Shown piece by piece: positions 1-10,410 of a stretch of 64,000 nucleotides of DNA. How positions within the stretch are numbered: the first letter of the stretch is position 1; each line of letters opens with the position of its first letter. The stretch spans positions 146,912,025 to 146,976,024 of the forward strand of contig NC_134539.1 of assembly GCF_050624435.1 (NCBI RefSeq), written 5' to 3'. A program made the position numbers and the translations under genes. This stretch comes from Tenrec ecaudatus. Taxonomy: Eukaryota; Chordata; Mammalia; Afrosoricida; Tenrecidae. The notes beneath the pieces are model-generated. The model saw nothing but the letters and a program-made list of their open reading frames with translations. It did no database searches and had not been told where the DNA came from.

Positions 1-21
1 GTGCTCTCCCAGGGACAGTCA

Positions 22-160
22 GGAGCCCTGGTGGCATAATAGTTATGTGTTGGGCTGCTAACCACAAGATCAAAGAGTTAGATCGTAGAGACTCAAAGGG
101 ATAGTTCTACCCTGTCCTCTAGGGTCCCTATGAGTCAGTAATGACTTGGCAGCAGTGAGA
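22..160 (+). mobile_element. AfroSINE-type SINE, internally deleted
   Basis: The head reads ggagccctggtggc, then gttgggctgctaacc, and the tail reads gtcctctagggtccctatga. This is the commonest repeat in the window: a tRNA-like 5' head, a body ending near a 'cctataggg' block, and an RTE-like tail ending in cgactcgatggcagtgag. 'Plus' below means head first on the + strand. The middle of this copy is missing. Confidence 0.75.
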
Positions 161-547
161 TTTCAATTTTGAATAGGTAGGATAACTGCTTAAGAGCATG
201 TAAATGGGTATGATGAGCCCTCCTGGAGAAAGGGTAGTGTTTGGGTTTTGTAGGATGGCTGACATGATTTGGAAAGACAGCGTACCCTCTGGGATCACGG
301 TCTGCAGCATGGCCTCTTGGAGTGGGTGCCTGAGGTGTGTCACTAGATGGTCTGTGCTTTGGGAGCTTTCCTGGTTCCCAGGAGCCAGCAGAGAGGAACT
401 GAACTCCACTTCCAGAAGGCTGAGTGTCTGCTCAGCCTTTGAATCAGTCTTTCATTTCAAGGTGACCATGCTCAGTGTTCCCCAAAGATAGAGAACCAGG
501 ACTTCACTTGAGTTTACACAGCTGATTTTCCATGAATTCTTTAGCAC

Positions 548-768
548 TTGCTGTTAGGTGTTCTTGGGTTGGTTTCAATTAATGTGACTGTGCAGAACTG
601 TCCCCATGAGGTGTCCGTGACAGTAATCTTTAAATAAATAAATAAATGGTTGGGTCGTTCACCTTTGGGTTTTCTGGGTGGGTTCAACTTGCCTCCCTTT
701 TTGTTGGGGGCCAAGTGCTTAACTGTTGTGTCACAAGGGATCCATTTGGTGTCTGATTCCTAAATGCC
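548..768 (-). mobile_element. AfroSINE-type SINE with internal (AAAT)n
   Basis: The tail comes first (ttgctgttaggtg, then cagaactgtccccatgag) and the copy closes with ccaagtgcttaactgttg. A short AAAT repeat at 631-647 replaces the usual 'agcagattgcc' block. Confidence 0.6.
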
Positions 769-964
769 CGTGGAGTAGGTTTAATTTAGTTGGGTCTTGG
801 TTTTCCTTATAACTTGGCAGGGAAGTTATGAGAGACTACCCAAGCCTTGCACACCCTAAATTCCTTTAGGGGCTACATTAGCTACAAAACAATTATGTAT
901 TGTGCCTCTGACCTCGAGGCTAGTCCTTAGGGATCCAGTTTCCCTGCAGCGGGTGCTGCCTAAG

Positions 965-1054
965 GGGGGACCTCAGGGACATTGTCAGAGTGGGACTGGG
1001 TTTCAATGACTGTGACCTTTGGTGTCTTCGGGTGCATTCAAGTCACCAAGCCTT
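965..1054 (-). mobile_element. Degraded AfroSINE-type fragment
   Basis: Weak antisense SINE match around gactgtgacctttgg, running into the ccagttagcagct end that is duplicated in 1055-1126. Confidence 0.35.
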
Positions 1055-1126
1055 CCAGTTAGCAGCTAAATCAGGAGTGGGGAACTTTTTCCAGTTAGCA
1101 GCTCAATCAGGAGTGGGGAACTTTTG
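1055..1126. repeat. 36-bp tandem duplication
   Basis: Two adjacent 36-bp units, 1055-1090 and 1091-1126, differ at about two positions. Each holds a SINE end (ccagttagcagct) joined to tcaggagtggggaac, which looks like a hAT terminus. Confidence 0.85.
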
Positions 1127-1315
1127 TTCTGCCAGGGCCCATTTGAATATCTATCATATCATTTGTGGGCCACATAAAATTATCAACTTAAAAATTAGCC
1201 TACAGTCGTTGGTCAAACTTAGCCCAAATATGATAGCTGGAACAGCTTCTCTTTACTGAAGTGTGTGCATTTAGCTGGTATATGGCTCATGGGCAGATGT
1301 TCTCTGGCCTGAGCT
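1108..1315 (+). mobile_element. hAT-like non-autonomous element
   Basis: Begins caggagtggggaac, followed by ttctgccagggccc and a stretch with tgggccacataaaatta. The wording (gggccac, caaacttagccc) resembles short mammalian hAT-Charlie MITEs. The far terminus is degraded, so the end is approximate. Confidence 0.45.
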
Positions 1316-1364
1316 AAGAGGAGCCTCACACCCGGGACTCCTTTTCATAGCATATTGTTTGTTT

Positions 1365-1570
1365 TTGTGCCTTTGAGTTGACTATGAGTCACCGTTCTGA
1401 CTCTCCTGGACAGAATGGAACTGTGCCATAGAGTTTCTAGGCTGTGATCCTTATGGAAACAGATTGCCAAGTCTTTTCTTCCATGGAGCAGCTGGTGGGG
1501 TCGAACCACTGACCTTTCTGTTAGCAGCGGAGCCTGTGAGCTGCTTGCACCACTTCTGAGCTCCATGTTC
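1365..1570 (-). mobile_element. AfroSINE-type SINE
   Basis: Antisense full-length copy: gttgactatgagtcacc, ctgtgatccttatggaaac, then gggtcgaaccactgacc (B-box region) and gttagcagc. Confidence 0.75.
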
Positions 1571-1579
1571 ACTCAGAAA

Positions 1580-2319
1580 CCAAACTCACTGCTATCGAGT
1601 CATTCCTGATTGATAGCAACCCTGTAGGACAGAGTAGAACGGCCCCTGTGGGTTTCTGAGACTGAGATTCTGTATAGGAGGAGAAAGATGCAGAGTAGCT
1701 GGTAGATTTGAACTGCTGACCTTGCAGTTAGTAGCTCTGTGACAGTTACATAATCTGGTGTCAATTTGAGGATTAAGAATGTAGGGGTGGAGTCTAGGCT
1801 GTCATTTAAGACATAGCCAATGAGGCCTCTGTGTAGGCATGGCCTTCCCCTAAGAATTCTGGGAATTCCTGGATTTCCTCATTCGGGGTGGGAGACAGAC
1901 TCTCTTTCTCTGGGCTCACTCCCTTGGAGACTCTCTACTGACAACACTCACTCCCTGAGAGACGTTCTACTGACAAGACACATGGCACCATGCCGATAGA
2001 TCCTGTGCCCTGGGAACTGGAGAAGCCACACGGAGACCCCTGCCAGTGCCGAGATGCTTACAATGCCACTGGATCCAAAGACTTTCTACCCACTGGTCTG
2101 CGATCGCCCTGCATTCAGGGTCATTGCATGTGTTTTGTGAGTCTTATCAATTGGTATGGGACATATGGACTTGATCTGGACTGGGCAGTTTTCTCAATAT
2201 TCAACTGCTCTTGTATATAAAGCTCTCTCTAATACACATGAGTTTGCCTATGAATTTTTTCTCTAGTTTACCCGGACTTACACAAGCCCTATAAATAACC
2301 TACTATGTTCTGAGGTTCC
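1580..2319 (-). mobile_element. AfroSINE-type SINE split by an LTR
   Basis: Antisense SINE 1580-1737 (caaactcactgctatcgag to cagttagtagctc) is interrupted by the LTR at 1738-2284. It resumes at 2285-2319, which aligns without gaps to the missing 35-base SINE end. The SINE is therefore older than the LTR. Confidence 0.8.
1738..2284 (+). mobile_element. Solo LTR of a TG...CA family, copy 1
   Basis: Starts tgtgacagttacataatc and ends cccggacttacaca. It is flanked by agctc (1733-1737) and agccc (2285-2289), a near-identical 5-bp target duplication. A TATA-like tatataaagc lies about 70 bases from the 3' end. Four other copies are in this window. The TG/CA ends and 5-bp duplication suggest an ERVL/MaLR-like LTR. 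No internal retroviral sequence is attached. Confidence 0.75.
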
Positions 2320-2367
2320 TCCACTCCTGTTCACCAAAAGAAAAGAAAACAAAAAGCAAACCCCAGC

Positions 2368-2552
2368 TCCTCATTGCCATTGAGTTGGTGCTGACTCATG
2401 ATGGCATTGCCCCTGTGAGGTTCTGAGACCATAACTCTTTATGGGGGTAGAGAGCCCTGTCTTTCTCCCACTGAGTAACTGGCGGTTTCCAACTGCTGAC
2501 CTTGCAATTAGTAGCCCAACATGTGACCACTATAACACCAGCACTAACCGGT
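2368..2552 (-). mobile_element. AfroSINE-type SINE
   Basis: Antisense copy: ttgccattgagttggtgctg, ctgagaccataactcttta, then aactgctgaccttgcaatta. Confidence 0.75.
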
Positions 2553-3139
2553 TCACAGTATATGTAAAAATAGTGGATCAATTCATTCATGAACTCACTC
2601 ATGAACTGGAAAGGTGAGGCTTCAAATGGACGAGCACCAAGTGCTTTATCTAGATAATTTAGAGCTATTCCTCTAAAGGAAGAGGCTTTCTAAGCCTCCA
2701 AATAGATCTAGTGGAAGAGGAAAGAGGAGGAATTCACAGATTAACCAACGGCCACATGAAAGGCTAAGTGGGCAGGGACTGGGATGCCATCTTTGGGGAG
2801 ACCACTGTGGCTGAGCCTGATGAGATGGCATGCTCTTGAATGCAGTGGCAGCGAGGAAAATACTTGGGTTCAGAACAGCAGGCCCCATTGCAATTATCGT
2901 TGCCCATAAAGATTTGTGATTTATTTCCTTCTCTTAAATCAAGACCAGACTAGGCTAAAATACCAGTGAGCACATAACAGTAGTGGCTTACCGTCAGTGT
3001 AGTGCAGAGAAGGACATGCCCAGCCAGATGAGGATAAGGCAGCAGAGTTTCAAACCCTGCTTTGTCTTTTTGTAAAGGCAAGGCATCCACACTTCCTTTG
3101 GTGTGAAGCCAGCATTGGAAACCCCACATGCCAGTGCTT
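2553..3139. other. No recognised feature
   Basis: Unique-looking sequence with short frames on both strands and nothing I can assign. Confidence 0.5.
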
Positions 3140-3295
3140 AGAGTGGAGTTGATTTTGACCCATAGTGACCCTATACGGCAGAGTAGATCCATACTAGAGG
3201 GTTTCCAAGCCTACAAAGCTCTACGGAAGCAGATTGCTACATCTTTATCCCATGAAGCATCTAGTGGGTTCGCATGGTCCACCTTTTTAGATTTT
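3140..3295 (-). mobile_element. AfroSINE-type SINE, head truncated
   Basis: gagttgattttgacccatag, then aagcagattgctacatc and agtgggttcgcatgg. The head end is lost. Confidence 0.65.
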
Positions 3296-3508
3296 TGTCC
3301 TTGGGCCACCAAAGCACGTGGTCAGCATCCACGGGGCCAAAACCTGAGCAACAGAATTAAACGGCTTTGGGGGTGGTGGTGGTGAGCATCTTGACTCATC
3401 AACTAACTCTGGACAGGATAGTGGTAAGAATAGGAATATTATTTGAAGGGACATGACTTCTACTAGTTCTCCCCTGCATTTGCCTTGGATGTTACTAAAA
3501 CGACCCCA

Positions 3509-3672
3509 AGGAGCACTGATGGTGTAAGGGTATAGTGGCGGGATGCTAGGTCAGAGGTTCAAACTCACCCAACTTCTCTTTGAGATGAAGACCAGCAAGC
3601 TGCTTCTTTGAAGATCTCAGTGGAGATAACTCTATGGTGGTGCTTCTACTCTATCACACGCGGGTCACGAGG
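3509..3672 (+). mobile_element. AfroSINE-type SINE
   Basis: Head aaggagcactgatggtgtaa, B-box region ggtcagaggttcaaactc, end ctactctatcacacgcgggt. Confidence 0.65.
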
Positions 3673-4448
3673 AGACAACCTCTTACCTACGTCCAGATCA
3701 ATGTTGTCTGCAGCTCCAGAGGAGAAGGCCAGGAGGACTGGCCAGCCCAGAAAAGGAGGAGACAGGGTATTGGGATTTTGATGAACGGTGTCTTCATGAG
3801 TCACACTGGATTCAGTGGCCGTGAGACGTGGGTTGTCTGCCACGCTGGGATGCCCGTCTCCACTCTTCGAGTGACCGCGCCTTCCTTGGGCTCCTGAACA
3901 CTGCTGCCTTGGCCCCCACGGTCTTGGAGTATGCCCATTGTTAAGTTTGTAGCCCGCATCCTCTAGGATTCTGGGAGAGGCCGATCTGGCAGGCAGCCCT
4001 CTGGTTTCCCGACGATGGAGGTATTCTCACTGGGTCAAGCTGAGGGGCTCATCGGGCCCACGTGATGCCCCTGCAAACCAGGACTTTGGGGAAGCCCAGC
4101 TTTGGTTCCGCTCAAGCCCGTTGCTACACTGAGAACCTTGGTAATTGACATCCCTGGGATTTCTAGAAGGGGTTTCTGTCTCCTTTGCATGTAGGCAAGA
4201 GTCCAAGGAAAGATCCAGAATCTTCAACACTTTGGAAAAATCCCCAAACTCACAACTCAGGGCCACCATGTTTAAAACAAACAACTTTCTTCTCCACTGA
4301 ATCAGCAAGCCGGTGTGGGTCACGTTTTGCCCTGTGAATGTGACCAAGGACGGTTTTCCCATCTGCCCGTTAGTTTGTCCCGGGTGCTCTGATGACAGGA
4401 GAGCAGACAGAGGCCAGCAGAAGGACACGCACAGGTCCAGGCCCTGAA
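3673..4448. other. No recognised feature
   Basis: Unique sequence. A 243-codon frame on the minus strand (4027-4758) runs from here through two SINEs and has no recognisable domain, so I read it as chance. Confidence 0.5.
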
Positions 4449-4558
4449 AGAGGAGTCCTGGTGGTGTAAGGGTTAAATGCTTCACTTCCAACCAACAGGT
4501 TGGTGGTTTGAGCCCCACACCCACCTCTCTGTGGGAGAAAAAGACCCCACAAACTGCT
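4449..4558 (+). mobile_element. AfroSINE-type SINE, 5' part
   Basis: gagtcctggtggtgtaaggg, then ggttggtggtttgagcccc. It stops where the next SINE begins. Confidence 0.65.
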
Positions 4559-4886
4559 CCTGGGTGGTGTAGTGGGGGTATGTGTTGGGCTGCTAACCCT
4601 ATAACGCCTGAATTTTCCATTTCAGGAATTTTTTTCTTTACTTTCATAATTCTCAATAGATATATAAAACAACCAAAATAAAATGAAATGTTACGAAAAC
4701 GTCGCGCTCGGCATTGTAGGGCTAGCCGCAAGATGAACCGTTTGAAATGACCAGCCACTCTGAGGGAGAAAGCCTAGGCTCTCTGTTGCTGTAAAGAGTC
4801 GCAGCCGGGAGACCCTCAGGGGCCGGTCTACAGGGCTGCCATCAGTCGGAGTGGACTCGATGGCAGCGAGTTTGCTTTACTGGTTT
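4559..4886 (+). mobile_element. AfroSINE-type SINE with a 120-bp insertion
   Basis: Head 4559-4598 ends gttgggctgctaacc. The SINE resumes at about 4719 (gggctagccgcaagatg) and runs to the tail ggactcgatggcagcgagtt. The AT-rich 4599-4718 between them is foreign. The short repeat gggctgctaacc/gggctagcc flanks it. Confidence 0.65.
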
Positions 4887-4889
4887 TTC

Positions 4890-5660
4890 ATGTTAATTCT
4901 CCGGGGTCTAAGAGCCATTGGAATGGCTTCGCAGGACTCACACACAAAATTCACGATGAAAGGGTCTATGAAGGACGTTAACAAGTTGTAACGTTTGCGA
5001 GACATGCCCAGGGTTGAGTTGTTTATCAGGACCTGTTAAACAGTTCTTTCCGGTCTGCTATTAAATGCCCAAAGTGTATGCCACACCACTGGAAGCCCCA
5101 CCTGAAAGCATTCAAGCTCAAGCTCTGGGTGTCAGCAAACCCAGGGCTTTGAATTAAGTGCCCAGAGGCATTCCACTCCAGGAAGCCTCAGCCCGAAGGC
5201 ACTCAGATCCACTTCCAGCGGTCAGCAAGTCCATCTCCCAAAATTAGGTGCCCAAAGGAACCCCACTCAGTAAGACAGCCCCCTGCCCAAAAGCACCCAG
5301 CGGGGGTTGGGAAGCCCACCACTGTTTGATGCTCTGGCTCCTGGTTCTGCTGCCGCTCCCCTGATGTAGCTACCTTCTGGATCCAGGAGGTTTATGGCAC
5401 AGGGATCTCAGGTCCAGAAGATGCGTTCCACTCCTGGCTCTTACTGGTAATGAGATTCCCTCCTCCTGCCTCTCAGAGGGCTCAGTTTATGCACGGCAGG
5501 ATGGTCCTCCAGAGACTCCTGCTCACAATCACGCACAGGGGAATCCTATCAGTATCTTCCCTCCCCTTCTTACCAGACCCACGCAGGAAAAGGTCGGCTG
5601 GCGGGACTTAGAGACTTTAGCTAAAAAGCACCAAAAAAAGACGCATTAAATAATTCATTG
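4890..5660. other. Possible LTR-like repeat carrying a degenerate tandem array
   Basis: Not SINE, L1 or RTE. It carries the three-unit array listed separately, followed by a stretch rich in ctcctgctc-type pyrimidine blocks. The general look (internal tandem units, no frame) resembles an ERV LTR, but there is only one copy here, so neither the ends nor the family can be fixed. Confidence 0.3.
5060..5310. repeat. Degenerate ~90-bp tandem repeat, 2.7 units
   Basis: Units start at 5060 (attaaatgcccaaag), 5153 (attaagtgcccagag) and 5243 (attaggtgcccaaag). Each continues with a 'ccac(t)cc..gaagcc' block and a 'gaaagca/gaaggcac/aaaagcacc' block. Confidence 0.7.
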
Positions 5661-5665
5661 CCCCT

Positions 5666-5789
5666 GCAGGTGGTTCGAGCCACCTGCCAACACCACGGAA
5701 GAAACGCCTGGTGTGTTGCTTTCACAGAGGATAGCTAAGAAAACTCTAGGGACTCTTGTAACACATGGTGACGTCATGGGTCAGACAGA
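5666..5789 (+). mobile_element. AfroSINE-type SINE, 5' truncated
   Basis: Begins inside the B-box region (gtggttcgagccacc) and ends ggtgacgtcatgggtcag. The first 22 bases form an 8-bp perfect hairpin (gcaggtgg/ccacctgc). Confidence 0.6.
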
Positions 5790-5980
5790 ACAGACTCACT
5801 GCTGTTGAGTTGACTCGGAATCCTGGGGATACTACTGGCCTAAGTATTGGGTTTCTGAGAATTTAAGTCTCTCTTGGAGCACCCAGTCTCTTTTTTCTCC
5901 TACAGAGCTACTGGTGGGTTTGAACCGCTGACCTTGCAGTTAGCAGCTCAATGTGCAAACCCCCTAAGCACCAGTTGGCT
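5790..5980 (-). mobile_element. AfroSINE-type SINE
   Basis: Starts aacagactcactgctgttg immediately after the plus-strand copy, so the two lie tail to tail. It reaches gttagcagctcaatg and stops before ccagttggc. Confidence 0.75.
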
Positions 5981-6351
5981 TTTGGTACGCTATGAACAAA
6001 CGGGAGGGACCCAAGCAGCGTGCTTCCTCAGGGGCAAGCCAAGTTCAGTACAAGTGGGAACAAGGCCTGGCTGAGCTGGTAGATGCTACGTGGCAGTCTC
6101 GTCAAATTATATCTCTCGGACAAAGATCCTCATTAAAGGCCTACACCTCTGAGACATCTGCCGCGCCAAGGTTCATCATTATGGGAGGCTGGGCATGATC
6201 ACAGTCATTTAAACGCAGGTTAAAGGAGCAGCTTGGATCGGTACACAGGCTCACATCTTGGCTTCCCCCGAGAGGAGCCTGTCCTGAATAACAACAAAAA
6301 TCCACTGAGGAGTCAGGAGCAAAGTAGCCCCCCACCCCCATCCTCAACCCC

Positions 6352-6460
6352 CAGTTACCATTCTGCCAGTTCTGACTCACAGTGACCCCACATGAGCAGA
6401 GCAGAGCAGAACTCGCGGCCTCCTGGGGCGGTCAAGGCTGTGACCTTTCCTAGGCAGATG
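6352..6460 (-). mobile_element. AfroSINE-type tail fragment
   Basis: ccagttctgactcacagtg, then gcagaactcgcggcctcc. Degraded and truncated. Confidence 0.4.
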
Positions 6461-6485
6461 GCTACCACTGAGTGAGTCCAGACCT

Positions 6486-6870
6486 TATTCCATGTCCAAC
6501 TGTCACATGCATACGAAGTGCTCAAACCCTTTCTTCATGAATTTTGTGTTTGAGTCCTATGTAGCCATTTCGACGGCTATTAGAACCGGGAGGGTTAAAA
6601 TTAAAAAAACCAGTAAAGCGAACGCAATTCCATGGCTGGAGGCAGGCACAGCTTACTTACCCCTCAAAGTGCCATCCTTGCTTGTGGACACGTGAAAGAG
6701 GTCTTGCACAGCAGATGCTCCCAGTGCAACGTGTCATTTGATCTCTTGGCTGCTGCTGCCATGAGCATGGATTGTGGAGCCAGGCAAGGCGAAATGCTTA
6801 ACCATGCTGTCTTGCCTTCCTTTATTGCGATGGGTGTGCTTCTTGGTGCCTCACGAGGCCTCTGCAAATT
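6486..6870 (-). mobile_element. RTE LINE ORF2 fragment with an insertion
   Basis: Antisense match to the afrotherian RTE ORF2 3' half: ccaactgtcacatgcata at 6494, then ccatggctggaggcagg and cagatgctcccagtgcaa. About 105 bases (6521-6625) between the two matching parts do not belong to the element. Confidence 0.6.
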
Positions 6871-7169
6871 AATCTTTGGAAGGTGAACTTGAGGGTTCGA
6901 TCGATCCCTGCCACAGAAACGTTTTTTGGCAGCAACCTGGTCCCCCTGTGATGCAGCAATATTGCCTTGAGCTTTCCCTAGCCCAGTTATAACTCTGTAG
7001 CTCTGGGGTTCCCTCTTAGGGAGTTCCAAACGCTGGAGGAACCTGGCTGTAGGATGGAGTATCTTTTTCTGTCATCTGCCCCCTAGTTGCTCTCAGGCTC
7101 GACTGAAACCTTCCACACACTCTGCACCCCGCAGGGTGACCGTGACAGGGCTGGAAGATGGCAGAGATG

Positions 7170-7228
7170 CCCTGTGTACTATGGGGGCATCATGAATCGG
7201 CATCAACTCAGTGGCACCAGGTTTGGGT
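7170..7228 (+). mobile_element. AfroSINE-type tail fragment
   Basis: actatgggggcatcatgaat, then caactcagtggcaccaggtt. Confidence 0.5.
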
Positions 7229-7502
7229 TTGAGGAGTGGGGGAGGCCAGGGGACACGACAAGTGGCCTGGGCCTTCTTGTTGCACTTCACAGCACCCAAA
7301 GCAGGGCACGCACAGGCCAGGTGGGGGAATGAGGTCGACTCAGGGCAAAAAATAAACCCGGTTTCCTGTTTCCTCTCATTTTCGTGCCCAAATGGCAAGG
7401 AGCTGCTGGTGCTTCCTGCCAGAACTAGCATTTTGTGCCGGCAAAGACGTTGCGAGTTAGGGAGCCCAAAATAGCAGGATCTGCAATCGTCCCCAAGTCC
7501 TC

Positions 7503-7645
7503 ACCTCTCAGAATGTCAGAACTATGCGCAGCGGGGTTTTCAGGGCTGTGAGCTTTGGGAAGCAGATCACCAGGCCTTTGTTCCGAGCTGCTTCTGAGTG
7601 AGATTGAAACTTTCAGTTAATAGCCTGGCATCATCCAAGGGACTC
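7503..7645 (-). mobile_element. AfroSINE-type SINE, degraded
   Basis: cagggctgtgagctttggga, agcagatcaccaggccttt, then gagattgaaactttcagtta. Confidence 0.55.
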
Positions 7646-7685
7646 TGAGTCCCATAGTCGCTCATCAGGATCAGTCCTTTAAAAA

Positions 7686-7835
7686 ATGTTGTTGTTGTTG
7701 TTAGGTGGGATCTGACTCATAGCGACCCAATGACCAACAGGCTGGACCGCTGTCTGGTCCTGCACCGGTCTCACACTGGCAGTTGTGCTTGAGACCCCTC
7801 ATTACAGCCACGGCGTCAACTCCTCTTGCTAAGGC
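7686..7835 (-). mobile_element. RTE LINE 3' end
   Basis: Starts with the (gtt)n-ttaggtg terminus of RTE, then tctggtcctgcaccg and gcttgagacccctcattaca. These match the C-terminal ORF2 end plus the short 3' UTR of the other RTE copies (55490-55668, 60238-60470). Confidence 0.6.
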
Positions 7836-7980
7836 TCTGTTTGTTGGAGGCATGTTAATTTAGGTTACATCTTCATGGGACTTGGAGTGTTGACAGATGG
7901 GTGCTTTAAAGTATTGTAATTTTCTCAAGATCTGATTTTCTTGAGAAGCGATTCCAAGGCCAGAGACTATTCCGCCTGGT

Positions 7981-8034
7981 ATCCATCCATCCATCCATCC
8001 ATCCATCCATCCATCCATCCATCCATCCATCCAT
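7981..8034. repeat. (ATCC)n microsatellite
   Basis: About 13.5 uninterrupted ATCC units. Confidence 0.98.
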
Positions 8035-9111
8035 CATCTCTCATGAGGATGGATGTTTTTTGTGCTGAGAAAAAAAGTGCATCAGCTCTGAGAAGTGACC
8101 ACCTTGGTGTTTCCAAGGAGGAAAGAATGGACCATGGTAGCTGAGGAGGGGGTGGGAGCATGCAGGGAAGAGAGAGGAGAGGGCGAAGAAGGAGCAGAGA
8201 GGAGGAGGAGGAGAGGGCTGTGGGCGGGTCATGAAGAGTTCACAGACAAAGACAAAGGCTTTGGAGGGCTTTAAGTCAAGAGGTGATATGATGAAATTCA
8301 CGTTTCAGAAAGAGTGCTTTGGAGGGAGGATGCTTGGGGAACGAGACTAGCAGCCAGGGGTTTAAGCATCCAGGAGCGAGTGGCACAGCTGATGGAGAGA
8401 AGGAGAGGGATGAGCAGAGAGAGGGAAAGAGATTAATTCCCAAAATAGCTTTAGGTGGCAGGTTGATGTCTTTTATTACTGGGAGAGGAAACACAGGCGT
8501 GGCAGGCTTTGGGGACAGGGCATGACGGATGGTCCTGTTGAGATACTAAGGTGGCACTACCTATGAATCCCTCAAGAGAAGGTAGCAGACCGAAGGCTGT
8601 CCAAGACTGGCGCTCAGGAGAGAGGCTGGGCAGGAGGGAGACATTTGGAAGCCGCAGCTTATACAGAGTCCTTCAAACGGCGGAGTTGGGAAGCGAGTGT
8701 GGGAAGAGAAGGGATTGAGAGTATTTCGAGGTTGTCGACAAAGAAGAAGTTAGTCATCAGCAACAGTTTGGGGCGAGTGGAAACGGGACATGGGCCATTG
8801 CAGGCCTATATGGGATGCTCGTGGGGACTTGCTGGGGCTCCAGTAGTGGAAATCAACATGGCGTGTGCGTTGCCTGGCCAGGCTGCGCACGCAGCTGGGT
8901 GGATTCCTCTGTGCCGCCCATATTCCACGGAGTAGCCTGGAACTCTGACACAAGGGAAAATGGTCAGACTTCTGGGGTGTTTAGAAATGCTACCTACCGA
9001 GCCTGGATCTTGGAAAATTCCACATCCTTGAAGTCAAGATGCCCCATAACTTATTCAATAGATCTAGCTAGTGGTGAGCAGTGGAGAGAGCGTGTTTGGG
9101 GCTTTCATTCC
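8035..9111. other. No recognised gene; purine-rich
   Basis: Includes a G/A-rich tract (8130-8220) and text that loosely resembles an old mammalian interspersed repeat ('ttaagtcaagaggtgatatgat' region near 8270). A related stretch seems to recur near 63610-63960. I cannot name a family. Confidence 0.35.
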
Positions 9112-9185
9112 TGTCCTGATGATCCTGTGTGACCTTGAGCCAGTCACGTAACCTCTCTGAGCCTCCCTTTCCCAACATATTCGTT
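9112..9185 (+). mobile_element. MIR fragment
   Basis: gtgtgaccttgagccagtca, then taacctctctgagcctcc: the conserved core of MIR. Confidence 0.75.
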
Positions 9186-9364
9186 TCTTCGTGGGACTCG
9201 CTTGAGACAATGTGTGGGTCAGAGAGAGAGACAGAAGAGAGGGAGAAGTCATGGAAACTGCCCGTGACAAGTGCCCAGCCTGTGTGCAAGGCTCAGCAAA
9301 CATTCTTCAGTCGAGGGCTACGGTGTCCTCGCTCTTCTCTAACTGAGCTCTCTCAAGGCCTTCA

Positions 9365-9491
9365 GAGAGCTGTCAGTCTTTATCGGAGCAGAAAGCCTCA
9401 TCTTTCTCCCGCAGAGCGGCTGGTGAGAGGGCACGACTGACCTTGTGGCTAGCAGCCCCGTGCATCACGCACGCCACCGCCAGGGCGCCTT
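9365..9491 (-). mobile_element. AfroSINE-type SINE, head half
   Basis: agcagaaagcctcatctttc, ggctggtgagagggcacgac, ending accgccagggcgcc. Confidence 0.7.
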
Positions 9492-9975
9492 AGGTCTGCA
9501 ACCCGATCCCGTTAAAAATAAGTGGGAGAAGGTCTTTAAACAAAGGCCTCCTTGTCTTTCCTGCAAGACTGAGGCCACGTGAGCATTTCCCGACGGATTT
9601 ACAATGACATGGATGACACGGTGCTGCCTGAGGGCGAAGCCTGCCGGGTTCAGGGCAGACTGCTGCCAGTCCTCTCTGCTCCTTTGCATGGTGACGCATC
9701 CGCCTGCCCTCTTCCACAGGCACGTCCCCCCCACAACACCTTGTGCCCTCGGGGGGGCATCTCCTTTGTTTCTGAATCCAGTCGCTGCCTGGGTGGCAAA
9801 GCCACACCTGCTTTCCCAAGGATGGGGTGTCAAGGGGGTCTCAATTTCTTCCTCCACCCACGCATTCCCTTCGTCACCAGACATCGGATGAGCAGCCATG
9901 GAGTGCCGGCTTGGACTGGACATGGGGGCAACACAGAGTGGGTCATGTGTGGTGATGGCTCTTTAGGAAAGCTGA

Positions 9976-10202
9976 CAAAATAATAATAATTTATAAATTA
10001 TCAAGGGTTCATGAGGGAGGGGGGAGGGGCGAGGGTGGGGAAAATGAGGAGCTGATACCAAGGGTTCAAGTAGAAAGTAACTGTTTGGAGAATGATGAGG
10101 GCAGCACATGTACAAATGTGCTTGACACAATGGGTGGATGGATGGATTGTGATAAAGAGTTGTACGAACCCCCAAGAAAATGATTAAAATTTTAAAAAGA
10201 CA
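9976..10202 (+). mobile_element. L1 3' UTR, 5'-truncated
   Basis: Shares with 15839-16145 and 62190-62692 the palindrome taatttataaatta (9987-10000), a G-rich polypurine tract (10015-10040), gatggattgtgataa and an A-rich end. The G-rich tract plus terminal A-tail is typical of L1 3' UTRs. Confidence 0.7.
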
Positions 10203-10267
10203 AGCGGACAGACACCCATGGTCCATTGTGATTAACATGAGAATGGAGCAAAACAGAACACCAAACA

Positions 10268-10410
10268 TCAAACCAAACTCACTGCCATTGAGCTGATGCC
10301 AACTCACGGAGACCCTGTAGGACAGGGTAGAACTTCCCTGGTGAGTTTCCGAGACTGAAACTATAGGAGTAGAGAGACTTCAGAATGGCTGGTGGTCCCC
10401 AACTGCCACC
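10268..10410 (-). mobile_element. AfroSINE-type SINE
   Basis: aaactcactgccattgagc, ccctgtaggacagggtagaa, then gagactgaaactataggagt. Confidence 0.75.

Noticed and set aside
4027-4758. 243-codon minus-strand frame
   Set aside because: It runs through two SINEs and a foreign insert, and shows no domain.
7922-7947. 9-bp hairpin with 8-base loop
   Set aside because: Short enough to be expected by chance in 64 kb, with no context.
7967-8161. Repetitive frames (HPSI / MDGW repeats)
   Set aside because: Pure translation of the ATCC microsatellite.
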